A DNA stretch of 64,000 nucleotides. Source: Scatosoma sp045614565. GTDB lineage: Bacteria > Bacillota > Clostridia > Christensenellales > Borkfalkiaceae. A program made the position numbers and the translations under genes. Of this stretch, positions 17,317-25,612 are shown piece by piece (the stretch's first letter is position 1; every line of letters starts with the position of its first letter). The notes under the pieces were generated by a model, which saw only the letters and a program-made list of their open reading frames with translations, was not told the origin of the DNA and ran no database searches. The DNA lies in assembly GCA_045614565.1 (NCBI GenBank), contig JAZLDG010000101.1, positions 86,241 to 150,240 of the forward strand, read 5' to 3'.

Positions 17317-17709
17317 CTAAACCAACCGTATAAATTCGTTTACGAGCTGTAACAAGCCTTGAAAAATAGGCAAAGACAAAATTACGATCGTAATTTTTCC
17401 GCCAAGCACGATTTTATCGGCAACCGCTTGCGACCCGAAGTCGTTTAATATCCCCGCGCCAAACTCCGTCAAATACCCCACACCAACGATTTTTAACAGT
17501 ATTTTTATCAGTCCGTTTTCCACGCCAGTAGCCTGCGCGATGGATGAAAAAACACCTAATACGCCTTGCAGGGAATCAACGATAAAAAGCAAGATGACGA
17601 TAATCCCCGTAACCGTTACGGCAAAAGACAATTCGGGCTTCGTAGACTTTAATAAAATTGCGGAAATCGCCGTCACGAACGCCACGCCGATAATTTTCAT
17701 AATATCCAT
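17317..17709 (-). CDS. spoIIIAD: Stage III sporulation protein AD
   Basis: This is a 130-residue membrane protein of the SpoIIIA complex with three to four hydrophobic segments. It carries family features such as IGVAFVTAISAILLKSTKPE and LLKIVGVGYLTEFGAGILNDFGSQAVADKIVLGGKI. It sits between spoIIIAC and spoIIIAE with close spacing. Confidence 0.95.
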   Translation of the reverse strand: MDIMKIIGVAFVTAISAILLKSTKPELSFAVTVTGIIVILLFIVDSLQGVLGVFSSIAQATGVENGLIKILLKIVGVGYLTEFGAGILNDFGSQAVADKIVLGGKITIVILSLPIFQGLLQLVNEFIRLV

Positions 17710-17719
17710 TTTTTATCCC

Positions 17720-17917
17720 CTACAATAGCCCGAAAATATTTTTAATATCTTCAAATAAATCGCCGATCATTCCAACCACTACCGCAAGTACGATTACAAG
17801 CCCTACGATGCTTACCAAAGTGGCGATATCGTCCCTATCGGATTTTTTAAGAATTTGGCAAATTACCGTAATGATAATACCGATTGCCGCAATTCTAAAA
17901 AGTATGGTAATATCCAT
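17720..17917 (-). CDS. spoIIIAC: Stage III sporulation protein AC
   Basis: This is a 65-residue small membrane protein with two hydrophobic segments. It has the family pattern LFRIAAIGIIITVICQILKK..., then DDIATLVSIVGLVIVLAVVVGMI. Length is normal for SpoIIIAC. The order AB-AC-AD is conserved. Confidence 0.95.
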   Translation of the reverse strand: MDITILFRIAAIGIIITVICQILKKSDRDDIATLVSIVGLVIVLAVVVGMIGDLFEDIKNIFGLL

Positions 17918-17941
17918 TATTTATAACCCCTTTGGCTTTCT

Positions 17942-18436
17942 TTATATCAATAAAATTAAAATCAAAAGACCGCATAAAAATCCAAGCTTTACGAATAAAT
18001 CTCCATATTTTTTACTTTCCGCCGTCGCCGTATCGCGGAGCGCGGTCACGTTCGTTTTAACGGAAGAAAAAAAGGTTTTTTGGGAAGAACTATCCCCTTT
18101 TCCAAGCATATAAAAATAATCGCCTACCATGCTTTTTTCTTCTTTTCTTAAAAAATCGAAATCCGCATTTTCTAACAGATTATCTGCCGTCAGCGTTTGT
18201 TTATCTATATTTTCGGCGTAAATATAGAGTAATTTTTCAAAATCACCCTTATACGAGAACTTGGAAAAAAACTCTTTTAACGGGCGGCGATAATAGGCAA
18301 TCTCATTCAAAAACCGTTCGTTAAAATCGTATAATTGCGAAAAAAAATCTTTTCTTCTTCGATACTTTTTTCCAAGCAAATACCCGCAAAAGGTGGCAAA
18401 CGCTACGATTGCAATTCCTAACAACACTTTCTGCAT
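17942..18436 (-). CDS. spoIIIAB: Stage III sporulation protein AB
   Basis: SpoIIIAB is a 164-residue membrane-linked protein with an N-terminal hydrophobic segment (LGIAIVAFATFCGYLLGKKY) and a C-terminal one (KLGFLCGLLILILLI). Between them is a helical cytoplasmic domain (LNEIAYYRRPLKEFFSKF, FYMLGKGDSSSQKTFF). It resembles type II/IV secretion platform proteins and is thought to work with the SpoIIIAA ATPase. Confidence 0.94.
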   Translation of the reverse strand: MQKVLLGIAIVAFATFCGYLLGKKYRRRKDFFSQLYDFNERFLNEIAYYRRPLKEFFSKFSYKGDFEKLLYIYAENIDKQTLTADNLLENADFDFLRKEEKSMVGDYFYMLGKGDSSSQKTFFSSVKTNVTALRDTATAESKKYGDLFVKLGFLCGLLILILLI

Positions 18437-18438
18437 TT

Positions 18439-19323
18439 TTAATCCACTCTCCGACCTTTCGTATCGTAAACACCGTCAATTTGTCCAATTTTTTGCTTGT
18501 TTAATATAACGTACCGTTCAAATAACCCCAAAAAAGGTTGTTTTATATCCGAAATGCAAGAAAAATGTGCGGAAGCAAGTACCTTTACACCGCCGTACAC
18601 CGCTTTTTCTACGGCAGCACAATCGAGCGCAGAAAGCTCGTCCGTAATAATAACGTCGGGGCGCATCGCACGTATTCCCGCTTCAAACGCCGTCGCTTTA
18701 TCGGCATATTTTAATATATCGCATCCATTTTTAACGTTTCCGCAACCGATTTCCCCGCGTTCATCGCAAATCAATACGTTTTTTCGCCCTTTCTCACTAA
18801 TTATACGCCCCAAATCCCGCAAAATCGTCGTTTTACCTAAACCAGGCGGAGAAGCGATTAAAACGTTACGTACTTTGTCACGCATACAACGTTGAAAAAT
18901 CTCATCCCCGCAGCCCACAATCTCGTGCGGTACGCGAATACATAAAGACGTAAAGTTTCTTATGCTTAACGGTTGTCCTTTATCAAAGACGTATTCGCCC
19001 GCAAGTCCGATACGTTCGCCCTTACCCGCCGTGATAAATCCCCTTTTAATTTGTTCTTCTACGGAATACACCGAGTAGTTTCCTGCCCGAAAAACGCAAT
19101 CGCTTATATCCCCGTCATCGCATACGATCGCTTGTTCTATACGCTCGCAAACACCGTACGAACCTAAATATTTATATTCACCTAAATAGTTGATTAACGT
19201 AGGAAAATCGGCACGTAAACGTATTTCGTATACGTTGTTTATATTGACGTTTTTCAAGGCGTCTTTTATTCGTTCGGGTAAAAATTCAAGCATTTGATAT
19301 ACTATATGCAACGGGTTGTCCAT
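18439..19323 (-). CDS. spoIIIAA: Stage III sporulation protein AA (ATPase)
   Basis: SpoIIIAA is the secretion-type ATPase of the SpoIIIA complex. The 294-residue product has Walker A SPPGLGKTTILRDLG, Walker B-like NVLICDERGEIG, and GIRAMRPDVIITDELS. The start is uncertain. ATG at 19323 gives MDNPLHIVYQMLEFLPERI, but the ATG at 19293 (MLEFLPERIKD...) looks more like the N-terminus of homologues. Neither has a clear Shine-Dalgarno sequence, and a terminator of htpG lies only about 8 bases upstream of the first. It heads the eight-gene operon, expected to be sigma-E-controlled in the mother cell. Confidence 0.95.
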   Translation of the reverse strand: MDNPLHIVYQMLEFLPERIKDALKNVNINNVYEIRLRADFPTLINYLGEYKYLGSYGVCERIEQAIVCDDGDISDCVFRAGNYSVYSVEEQIKRGFITAGKGERIGLAGEYVFDKGQPLSIRNFTSLCIRVPHEIVGCGDEIFQRCMRDKVRNVLIASPPGLGKTTILRDLGRIISEKGRKNVLICDERGEIGCGNVKNGCDILKYADKATAFEAGIRAMRPDVIITDELSALDCAAVEKAVYGGVKVLASAHFSCISDIKQPFLGLFERYVILNKQKIGQIDGVYDTKGRRVD

Positions 19324-19330
19324 ATAGAAC

Positions 19331-19363
19331 AAAAAAAGCCTTTCCGTTTTGGAAAGACTTTCT
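19331..19363 (-). terminator. Intrinsic terminator after htpG
   Basis: Minus-strand stem AAAG-TCTTTCC / GGAAAGG-CTTT with a short AAAAC loop and a run of seven T. It insulates htpG from the spoIIIA operon. Confidence 0.75.
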
Positions 19364-19378
19364 TTATTTTTTGTAATT

Positions 19379-21208
19379 TTATTTTGTATAATCAAAGAGT
19401 AGCTGCGCACTCTTTTCTACGAAGTCGGATAATTCTTCGGGGGCAAGCTTTTTATAGGAAAGCATAGCTAAATAATAAATTTGATTGACGATGATTGCTT
19501 GCTTTTCTTTGGGTTGCGTTAACAAGTTCGAAATTACGGGGTTGGTTAAATTCAAAACGAGCGTAGCGTTTTTCGCAGGATCGGTGCTGTCCATACCGTA
19601 AAAACCGTTCATTTCCGACATTCTACGCATAAATTCATCCACGTTCACGACAGCGGGAATTTTTCCGCTTTTGAAATTTTCCGCACGTACGGCAATATCC
19701 TTATTAACGAGCTGTTCCTTAAACGCGTCGATCAATTCTTTATGGTCTTCCACGTTTACCGTTTCACCGCTCTTTAATGCCCCGTCTATATCCGCGTCTA
19801 TACGAACGAAACGGCATTTTTTGGGGTTTTTATATTCGATATAGCTAATAAAGTGCGGATCAATATAGGTATCGCAAACAATCGCGTCCAAGCCCGCGTC
19901 CTTAAACATCGCAATATACTGCGCTTGTTGCGCTTCGTCGCTCACGTAATAAATCGCTTTTGGCATTACCCCGTTTTTCGCGTCTTCATCGCTTATTTCT
20001 TCACCAAGAAGCGCGGAAATCGGTTGATATTCACCGTTCAAATTCTTGAAAATGAGAATATTTTGTACTTTTTCATAAAATTCGTTTTCTTTAATACAGC
20101 CGAATTTTATAAAGGTAGCAATATCCTTCCAGCAATTTTCAAAGCGTTCACGATCGGTGTTGAAAAGCGAAGTTAATTTATCCGCAACCTTTTTCGTGAT
20201 ATGCTTGGATATTTTTTGCACTTGTTTATCGTTTTGCAAAAAGCTTCTCGATACGTTCAAGGGTATATCGGGACAATCGATTACGCCGTTTAACAGCATT
20301 AAAAATTCAGGAATTACTTCTTTAATATTATCTGCGATAAAGACTTGATTACAATACAGCTTCACTTGTCCTTTTTCAAGCTGTACCTGTTGTTTTTTAA
20401 TTTGGGGGAAATATAAAATACCTTTCAGACGGAACGGATATTCCATATTCAAATGAATCCAAAACAACGGCTCGTTAAAATCCATAAAGGTTTCACGGTA
20501 AAAGTTCTTATATTCTTCGTCCGTACATTCCTTGGGATCTTTCAAATACAACGGCGTGGAATTATTCAGTGGTTTATCGTTTTCGTCGCCTTTGGGATTC
20601 AAATAAATCTCAAACGGCATAAACGAGCAATATTTACGGAGCAATTCACGAACGGTAAATTCTTTCAAGAAATCTTCTTCGCCGTCCGCGATGTGCATAA
20701 CAATCTTCGTGCCGCGCGTCGTTTTATCCGTTTCAGAAAGCGTATACGTAGAGTTTCCGTCCGATTCCCATCTTACCGCAGGTTCGTTTTTATAGCTTTT
20801 CGTGTAAATTTCTACGCGATCGGACACCATATACGCCGAATAGAAACCTAAACCGAAATGTCCGATAATCCCGTCGCCCGAAGCCTTTTCATATTTTTGT
20901 AAGAAATCTTCCGCACCCGAAAAAGCAATTTGCGTGATGTATTTTTCAACTTCATCCGCCGTCATACCAATACCGTTATCTTCGACGGTAAGTGTTTTAT
21001 CCTGCTCGTTTACGGTAATGGTGATTTTATACGCCGTTTCGTCTTTTTCCGCTTCGCCCATATCAACGAGTTTTTTGTGCTTCGTGATTGCGTCTATACC
21101 GTTGGCTACGATTTCACGAAGAAAAATATCCTTATCGGAATACAGCCATTTTTTTATAATCGGCATCATATTTTCGCTTGAAATTTTAATTTTACCTTGT
21201 TTTTCCAT
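19379..21208 (-). CDS. htpG: Chaperone HtpG (Hsp90)
   Basis: This is a 609-residue bacterial Hsp90. The GHKL ATPase domain carries the motifs REIVANGIDAI, VEDNGIGMTADEV and IGHFGLGFYSAYMV. A middle domain (PLFWIHLNMEYPF, LKGILYFP, GVIDCPDIPLNVSRSFLQND) and a dimerisation domain (TDPAKNATLVLNL) follow. The start is the ATG at 21208 with AGGAGAAGG upstream; the frame runs further upstream without support. It stands alone between two terminators. Confidence 0.97.
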   Translation of the reverse strand: MEKQGKIKISSENMMPIIKKWLYSDKDIFLREIVANGIDAITKHKKLVDMGEAEKDETAYKITITVNEQDKTLTVEDNGIGMTADEVEKYITQIAFSGAEDFLQKYEKASGDGIIGHFGLGFYSAYMVSDRVEIYTKSYKNEPAVRWESDGNSTYTLSETDKTTRGTKIVMHIADGEEDFLKEFTVRELLRKYCSFMPFEIYLNPKGDENDKPLNNSTPLYLKDPKECTDEEYKNFYRETFMDFNEPLFWIHLNMEYPFRLKGILYFPQIKKQQVQLEKGQVKLYCNQVFIADNIKEVIPEFLMLLNGVIDCPDIPLNVSRSFLQNDKQVQKISKHITKKVADKLTSLFNTDRERFENCWKDIATFIKFGCIKENEFYEKVQNILIFKNLNGEYQPISALLGEEISDEDAKNGVMPKAIYYVSDEAQQAQYIAMFKDAGLDAIVCDTYIDPHFISYIEYKNPKKCRFVRIDADIDGALKSGETVNVEDHKELIDAFKEQLVNKDIAVRAENFKSGKIPAVVNVDEFMRRMSEMNGFYGMDSTDPAKNATLVLNLTNPVISNLLTQPKEKQAIIVNQIYYLAMLSYKKLAPEELSDFVEKSAQLLFDYTK

Positions 21209-21258
21209 AATCCTTCTCCTTGCTGTGTGCAATTTATAACAATTATCTATAAACAAAA

Positions 21259-21294
21259 AAAATTGCTTTTAATCGATTAAAAGCAATTTTTTCT
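21259..21294 (-). terminator. Intrinsic terminator after rpsA
   Basis: Near-perfect stem AAATTGCTTTTAATC / GATTAAAAGCAATTT with T-runs on both strands, between the rpsA stop and the htpG start. Confidence 0.85.
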
Positions 21295-21324
21295 ATTTTT
21301 TATTGAATTTTCGTCATAAAACAA

Positions 21325-22587
21325 TCAGGAGTTCTTATTGAGAAGATCCGCAATCGAAATACCAGCGTCAAGATTGCCGTCATTCCATTCCGTAACTTCG
21401 TCAACGGGCTTCGCTGCTTTGGGCTTTCTCGTCTTTTCTTTCGTTTCGCCTTCTTCTGCTTTCTTCGCCTTTCTTTCTACGTTTTCGGGCTTGGGTTCAA
21501 GCGCTTTAATAGAAAGCGTCATCTTTCTTTCCGTGCAATCCAACTTCAAAATCTTCGCGTCGATTTCTTGACCGATTGCAAGCACCGTCGTAGGATTTTC
21601 AAGGAATTCGTGGGAAATTTGAGAAACGTGTACCAAACCGTCGATACCTTTTTCCACTTCAACGAATGCACCGAAGGGTACGATTCTCACTACTTTACCG
21701 TGAATAACGTCGCCTTCCGCATATTTTTCAGCCGCAATATCCCAAGGTTGGGGTTGAAGCTGTTTATAACCGATGGAAACCTTTTTAGATTCTTCGTCGA
21801 TTTTGAGCACCTTAAATTCGTATTTCTTACCGATTTCGAGAACGTCGGTAACTGCTTTCACGCCCGTCCAAGAAAGGTCGGAAATGTGCGCAAGGCAATC
21901 GAAACCGTTTACGGAAACAAATGCACCGAAAGACGTTGCACGTTCTACTTTACCTTCCACTACGTCGTCTACGTTAATCGATGCGAAAAATTCCGCTTCT
22001 TTTGCAGCTCTCGCCGCTTCCTTCGCCGCTTTTTCTTCTTCGATGATTACGCGTTGAGACGCAATAATTTCCTTTCTTCTCTCCGTTTTAAGCTCTAAAA
22101 GACGAAGACGCAATTTCTTGCCCACGTATTTATCAAGCTCTTTTACGTAACCAGCGCGGATTTCGCGAGCAGGTACGAATACCGTGTAAGAACCAAGCTG
22201 CGCCGTCAAGCCGCCCTTATTGAAGCCGGTACATTCAACTTCAAAGTCTTTACCGGACGAAATTTCCGCCAACATCGCTTCTTCTTCCTTCACTTTTTTG
22301 ATTTCTTTTTGGGAAAGAACGACGCGCGGCGTAACCGCTACGACCATCAATTCAATCTCTTCACCGACCTTACCCGCGAAATCGTCTTTGTTGTATACTT
22401 CGCAATCTACTTGGTCTTTATCCAGCAGCACTTCCTTCTTGGTGTTCGGGAGCAGCACCTCAACACCCTTTTCGTCTGCCGACGAGATCGTAGCCGTAAT
22501 CAACTGTCCTTTTCTAAACCGTTGTTGATTGTCCATATTCGCAACAACTTCTTCCATCGTTGCTTTTGCTTCTGTTTCCATTGCCAT
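21325..22587 (-). CDS. rpsA: 30S ribosomal protein S1-like (four S1 domains)
   Basis: This is a 420-residue protein with four S1/OB RNA-binding repeats starting near residues 25, 110, 205 and 290. Typical blocks are VEGKVERATSFGAFVSVNGFDCLAHISDL and VIHGKVVRIVPFGAFVEVEKGIDGLVHVSQI. A Lys/Glu-rich tail follows. Four-domain S1 proteins are the Firmicutes form and bind mRNA at the ribosome, although their exact role in low-GC Gram-positives is less settled than in E. coli. The start has AGGAGG. It follows ispH, as in many clostridia, but a terminator and its own promoter separate them. Confidence 0.94.
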   Translation of the reverse strand: MAMETEAKATMEEVVANMDNQQRFRKGQLITATISSADEKGVEVLLPNTKKEVLLDKDQVDCEVYNKDDFAGKVGEEIELMVVAVTPRVVLSQKEIKKVKEEEAMLAEISSGKDFEVECTGFNKGGLTAQLGSYTVFVPAREIRAGYVKELDKYVGKKLRLRLLELKTERRKEIIASQRVIIEEEKAAKEAARAAKEAEFFASINVDDVVEGKVERATSFGAFVSVNGFDCLAHISDLSWTGVKAVTDVLEIGKKYEFKVLKIDEESKKVSIGYKQLQPQPWDIAAEKYAEGDVIHGKVVRIVPFGAFVEVEKGIDGLVHVSQISHEFLENPTTVLAIGQEIDAKILKLDCTERKMTLSIKALEPKPENVERKAKKAEEGETKEKTRKPKAAKPVDEVTEWNDGNLDAGISIADLLNKNS

Positions 22588-22795
22588 CTTTAATAGAACC
22601 TCCTGAGTTTGCGTCGGGTTTTCCCGACTGACCTACCTTTTCAAATCTTTGATTGTTTTATTCGTCCAACAAAACCCAACTGAAACGCTTTTATCACGGA
22701 AGAAATATGCTTTTAGAACTGCTGCTGTTCAAATTCTAAAAAGATTTTTCCGTCCGCGCCAAAATTTTTCCTGTCAAATTTTGCCGTCCTATATT
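22588..22795 (-). promoter_or_regulatory. Long 5' leader of rpsA
   Basis: About 200 bases of untranslated sequence lie between the promoter and the ATG. It contains a stable hairpin GTCGGG-AAAA-CCCGAC (22624-22639 region) just before the AGGAGG ribosome-binding site. I see no known riboswitch class and no small gene. A leader of this size upstream of a ribosomal protein suggests autoregulation, but that is inference only. Confidence 0.45.
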
Positions 22796-22824
22796 AGTAT
22801 ATCAAATTGTTTTCAAAACAGCAA
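22796..22824 (-). promoter_or_regulatory. Sigma-A promoter for rpsA
   Basis: Minus-strand -35 TTGCTG (22824-22819), 17-bp spacer, -10 TATACT (22801-22796). Confidence 0.65.
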
Positions 22825-22917
22825 CTGTTTTTTCACGATTATTGTTAAGATTTTTTATGTTTTTTAAGTTTTTTTATAAAAAATACATGTAAAATCCGTT
22901 TTCTCTTTTTCGTAAGC

Positions 22918-22944
22918 AAAAAAAGACGTGTTTTTATCACGCCT
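22918..22944 (-). terminator. Intrinsic terminator overlapping the end of ispH
   Basis: Minus-strand GGCGTG / CACGTC stem with an AT-rich loop and a run of seven T. The ispH stop codon TGA lies at the 5' arm. Confidence 0.65.
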
Positions 22945-23776
22945 TTAACTTTTGTTTCACCGTTTGTAGGATACTTTGCGTTTCCGAATCGGGCGTGCTC
23001 GCACCCGTGACGATCCCAACCTTTTTACAATCCCAAATCGTTTCCCAAGAAAATTCTTTCGCGCTTGATAAACGATACACCTTTTCACATTCTTTTGCGC
23101 ATATTTCGTACAATTTATTCGTGTTACTGCTATTCATTCCACCGATAACGAGTACGGCGTCACAGCGTTTTGCAAGTTCTTTCGCTTCACTTTGCCGTTT
23201 TGCCGTGGTATAACAAATCGTTTCAAAAAAAACGTCCTTATTGCCGCGTAATTTTTTTAACCCCCGAATAATTTGCTCGTATTTATCCTTTGCGTACGTC
23301 GTTTGCGCAACCACGCAACAAACCCCGTTGGGCAAAATAGAAAAATCGTCCTTTTCCGAAGAAAAAATATACGCCGAATTATCACAACAACCGTTCAATC
23401 CAACTACTTCGGGATGCGTTCTTTCCCCAACGATCACGATCGTTTTTCCTTGCTCGTACTGCTCGGTAATGATATTTTGCGTACGGCGAACGAATTCACA
23501 AGTACAATCTAAAATTTTAATATTGCGATTTTGGCATTTTTTGTAAACGTCTTTTCCAACTCCGTGTGAACGGATAATCAAAGTCGCATTTTCAGGCACG
23601 TCTTCCAAGCGTTCTACCATAACGATACCGCGGCTCGTGATTTGCTTGACGACTTCAGGGTTATGGATAATTTCACCGAATATATAGGTATTTTCAGGCG
23701 AAACGGCAAGAGCCGTATCTACGGCGTTTCTAACCCCGCGACAAAACCCGCCACTTTTCGCTACGACTATTTCCAT
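22937..23776 (-). CDS. ispH: 4-hydroxy-3-methylbut-2-enyl diphosphate reductase
   Basis: IspH is the iron-sulfur enzyme that makes IPP and DMAPP at the end of the MEP pathway. The 279-residue product has the three cluster cysteines in GGFCRGVRNAV (Cys12), LDCTCEFVRR and ETICYTTAKRQ. It also has the substrate-binding HNPEV and THPEVVG, and the C-terminal TGASTPDS. It shares one base with the plsC stop codon. Together with dxs and ispA in this window it covers the start, end and chain elongation of isoprenoid synthesis. Confidence 0.97.
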   Translation of the reverse strand: MEIVVAKSGGFCRGVRNAVDTALAVSPENTYIFGEIIHNPEVVKQITSRGIVMVERLEDVPENATLIIRSHGVGKDVYKKCQNRNIKILDCTCEFVRRTQNIITEQYEQGKTIVIVGERTHPEVVGLNGCCDNSAYIFSSEKDDFSILPNGVCCVVAQTTYAKDKYEQIIRGLKKLRGNKDVFFETICYTTAKRQSEAKELAKRCDAVLVIGGMNSSNTNKLYEICAKECEKVYRLSSAKEFSWETIWDCKKVGIVTGASTPDSETQSILQTVKQKLKA

Positions 23777-24492
23777 TATGCCTTTCCTTTCTTCTTTTTA
23801 GATTGTAAATACTTCGTATGGTTTGCCCGCATTTGGAGCATTAAATTACGGATCTTTTCATCCGCTTCCACGTAGTCTTGATCGGTTAATTTTCGATCGT
23901 AATATTCCGAGAGTTCTATCGGCTCGCCCACTAAAATATGCGCCATTTTGAAATAACGGGGTTTTTGATACATTACGACGGGCACAACGGGCGATTTCGT
24001 CTTGATAGCCATTATAGCCGCACCGTGCTTAAAAGGTAACATTTCCGCGTCCGTTTTATTGCGAGTACCTTCGGGGAAAACCGCTATTTTTTGCCCGTTT
24101 TTCAAGCACTTAAACGCGTCTAATAACGCGCGAACGTCATTTCCGTCACGGTTTACGGAGATCGTTTTGATCCCCTTTGCTAACCAGCCCAAAACGGGAG
24201 TTTCACTCACTTCGCGCTTGGAAAGAAAATGCACGCCTTCCCACGTCGTCGCCGCGATATACACAGGATCAAGCATCCCATAATGATTACTCACGTAAAC
24301 GCAAGCCCCGTCTTTTACTTTGCGGTTGCCAAAATAGCGAAAAGGCTTCAAAAGCCAGTAAAAAGGAATTACGAGAATACGTAAAAAGTTCATAAAATGA
24401 ATGATATGTTTGCCCTTTTTATTGGCTTTAACTATTAACGTTTTGGGTTTGGGGATTTTTTTATCTCGTTTTTTTTGTTCTTGCTCGCTCAT
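23776..24492 (-). CDS. plsC: 1-acyl-sn-glycerol-3-phosphate acyltransferase
   Basis: PlsC acylates lysophosphatidic acid in phospholipid synthesis at the membrane. The 238-residue product has the catalytic NHYGMLD (NHxxxxD) at about 71-77 and the substrate-binding FPEGTRNK. A hydrophobic segment near residues 35-50 (LRILVIPFYWLLKPF) precedes the domain. The ends are basic. It lies between cmk and ispH, the common clostridial order. Confidence 0.95.
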   Translation of the reverse strand: MSEQEQKKRDKKIPKPKTLIVKANKKGKHIIHFMNFLRILVIPFYWLLKPFRYFGNRKVKDGACVYVSNHYGMLDPVYIAATTWEGVHFLSKREVSETPVLGWLAKGIKTISVNRDGNDVRALLDAFKCLKNGQKIAVFPEGTRNKTDAEMLPFKHGAAIMAIKTKSPVVPVVMYQKPRYFKMAHILVGEPIELSEYYDRKLTDQDYVEADEKIRNLMLQMRANHTKYLQSKKKKGKA

Positions 24493-24505
24493 TGAACAAT
24501 CTCCG

Positions 24506-25519
24506 TTAAATTTTACTTTGAATAGCTGCTTTCACCATGGCTACCACTTGTTCTATCGTCATTTCCGAAGTATCCACGACGATCGCGTCTTTTGCGCAAA
24601 CTAAAGGCGAAAACTCGCGCTCGGAATCCTGTTTATCCCGTGCAACGATTTCCGCGTGTAAAACTTCAAAATCCACCTTTTCCCCGCGAGCAAGAAGCTC
24701 GTCGTAACGGCGTCTGGCACGAACACGGCTATCCGCCGTAATAAAAAATTTGAATTTTGCGTCGGGTAAAACCGTTGAACCGATATCCCTACCATCTAAT
24801 ACGCAAGACATACTACGTGCGATTTCCCGTTGCATTTCCACCATTTTCACGCGAACGGCGGGATGTGCCGAAATCGTCGAAGCCGCCATAGAGACGGCGT
24901 TTTCGCGGATTGCGGAAGAAACGTCTTCCCCGCCTAAAAGCGTACGTTGCGCGCCGTCTTGATACTCTACTTTGACGTTTAAGGTTGGCAACATCGCGTT
25001 TACGGCTTCCGCGTTTTTAGGGTCAATTCCCGATCGCAATGCCTTTAATCCGCAAGCGCGATACATCGCGCCCGTATCTAAATATAAAATATTATAGGCT
25101 TTCGCCAAAGCCTTAGCAATCGTGCTTTTACCGCTCCCCGCTGGCCCGTCCAAAGCAACGTTATAAATTTCCGATATGTCTTTTCTCAAAATTTTAGCTC
25201 CTTTTTGGTATATATGTTTCATTTTGCGAACGGTTGCAGGCTCGGTAAACAGCATTAAACGTATACATAACCGCAATCCCCCGTCGATATCAGGCTCAAC
25301 GGCAGCGAATAACGGCGCGAAATCGTAGCCGTTCTCTCTTGCAGCTTTTGCAGGATGGTAGGAATGAATATCCGAAGTCAAGGAAAATAAAAACCCGCGT
25401 ATTTCTTCTTTTTGCAAAGTGTTTTTTGCAAAAACTTCATCAAGTAATTCCTTTACCGCATTAGAAATATCTTCTTTGCAATCCTTTTCTATCGTCGTTG
25501 CAGCGCGTATAATCGTCAT
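24506..25519 (-). CDS. Fusion of AroH-type chorismate mutase and cytidylate kinase
   Basis: This single 337-residue frame holds two enzymes. Residues 1 to about 117 match AroH chorismate mutase (chorismate to prephenate). The catalytic residues known from Bacillus AroH have counterparts at Arg5 (IIRAATT), Glu75 (VEPDIDGGL), Arg87 (LCIRLML) and Tyr104 (KHIYQKG). Residues from about 120 are cytidylate kinase, with the P-loop LDGPAGSGKST (123-133), LDTGAMYRACG and VLDGRDIGSTVLPDA. There is no stop or ATG between them. An AAGGAG at 25203-25198 sits 8 bases before an in-frame TTG (25189-25187, codon 111), which could start free kinase. Separate aroH and cmk genes at this position are common in clostridia. 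plsC lies 13 bases downstream. Confidence 0.93.
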   Translation of the reverse strand: MTIIRAATTIEKDCKEDISNAVKELLDEVFAKNTLQKEEIRGFLFSLTSDIHSYHPAKAARENGYDFAPLFAAVEPDIDGGLRLCIRLMLFTEPATVRKMKHIYQKGAKILRKDISEIYNVALDGPAGSGKSTIAKALAKAYNILYLDTGAMYRACGLKALRSGIDPKNAEAVNAMLPTLNVKVEYQDGAQRTLLGGEDVSSAIRENAVSMAASTISAHPAVRVKMVEMQREIARSMSCVLDGRDIGSTVLPDAKFKFFITADSRVRARRRYDELLARGEKVDFEVLHAEIVARDKQDSEREFSPLVCAKDAIVVDTSEMTIEQVVAMVKAAIQSKI

Positions 25520-25553
25520 ACCCGTCCCCTTTTTTATAAGAGTTTATAATTGT

Positions 25554-25582
25554 ATTATAACGAAAAAATTTATTTCCGTCAA
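25554..25582 (-). promoter_or_regulatory. Sigma-A promoter for aroH-cmk, plsC, ispH
   Basis: Minus-strand TTGACG (25582-25577), 17-bp spacer, TATAAT (25559-25554), 35 bases before the ATG. Confidence 0.8.
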
Positions 25583-25612
25583 GTTTTCAATGCTTCTATA
25601 CTAATATTTTAT

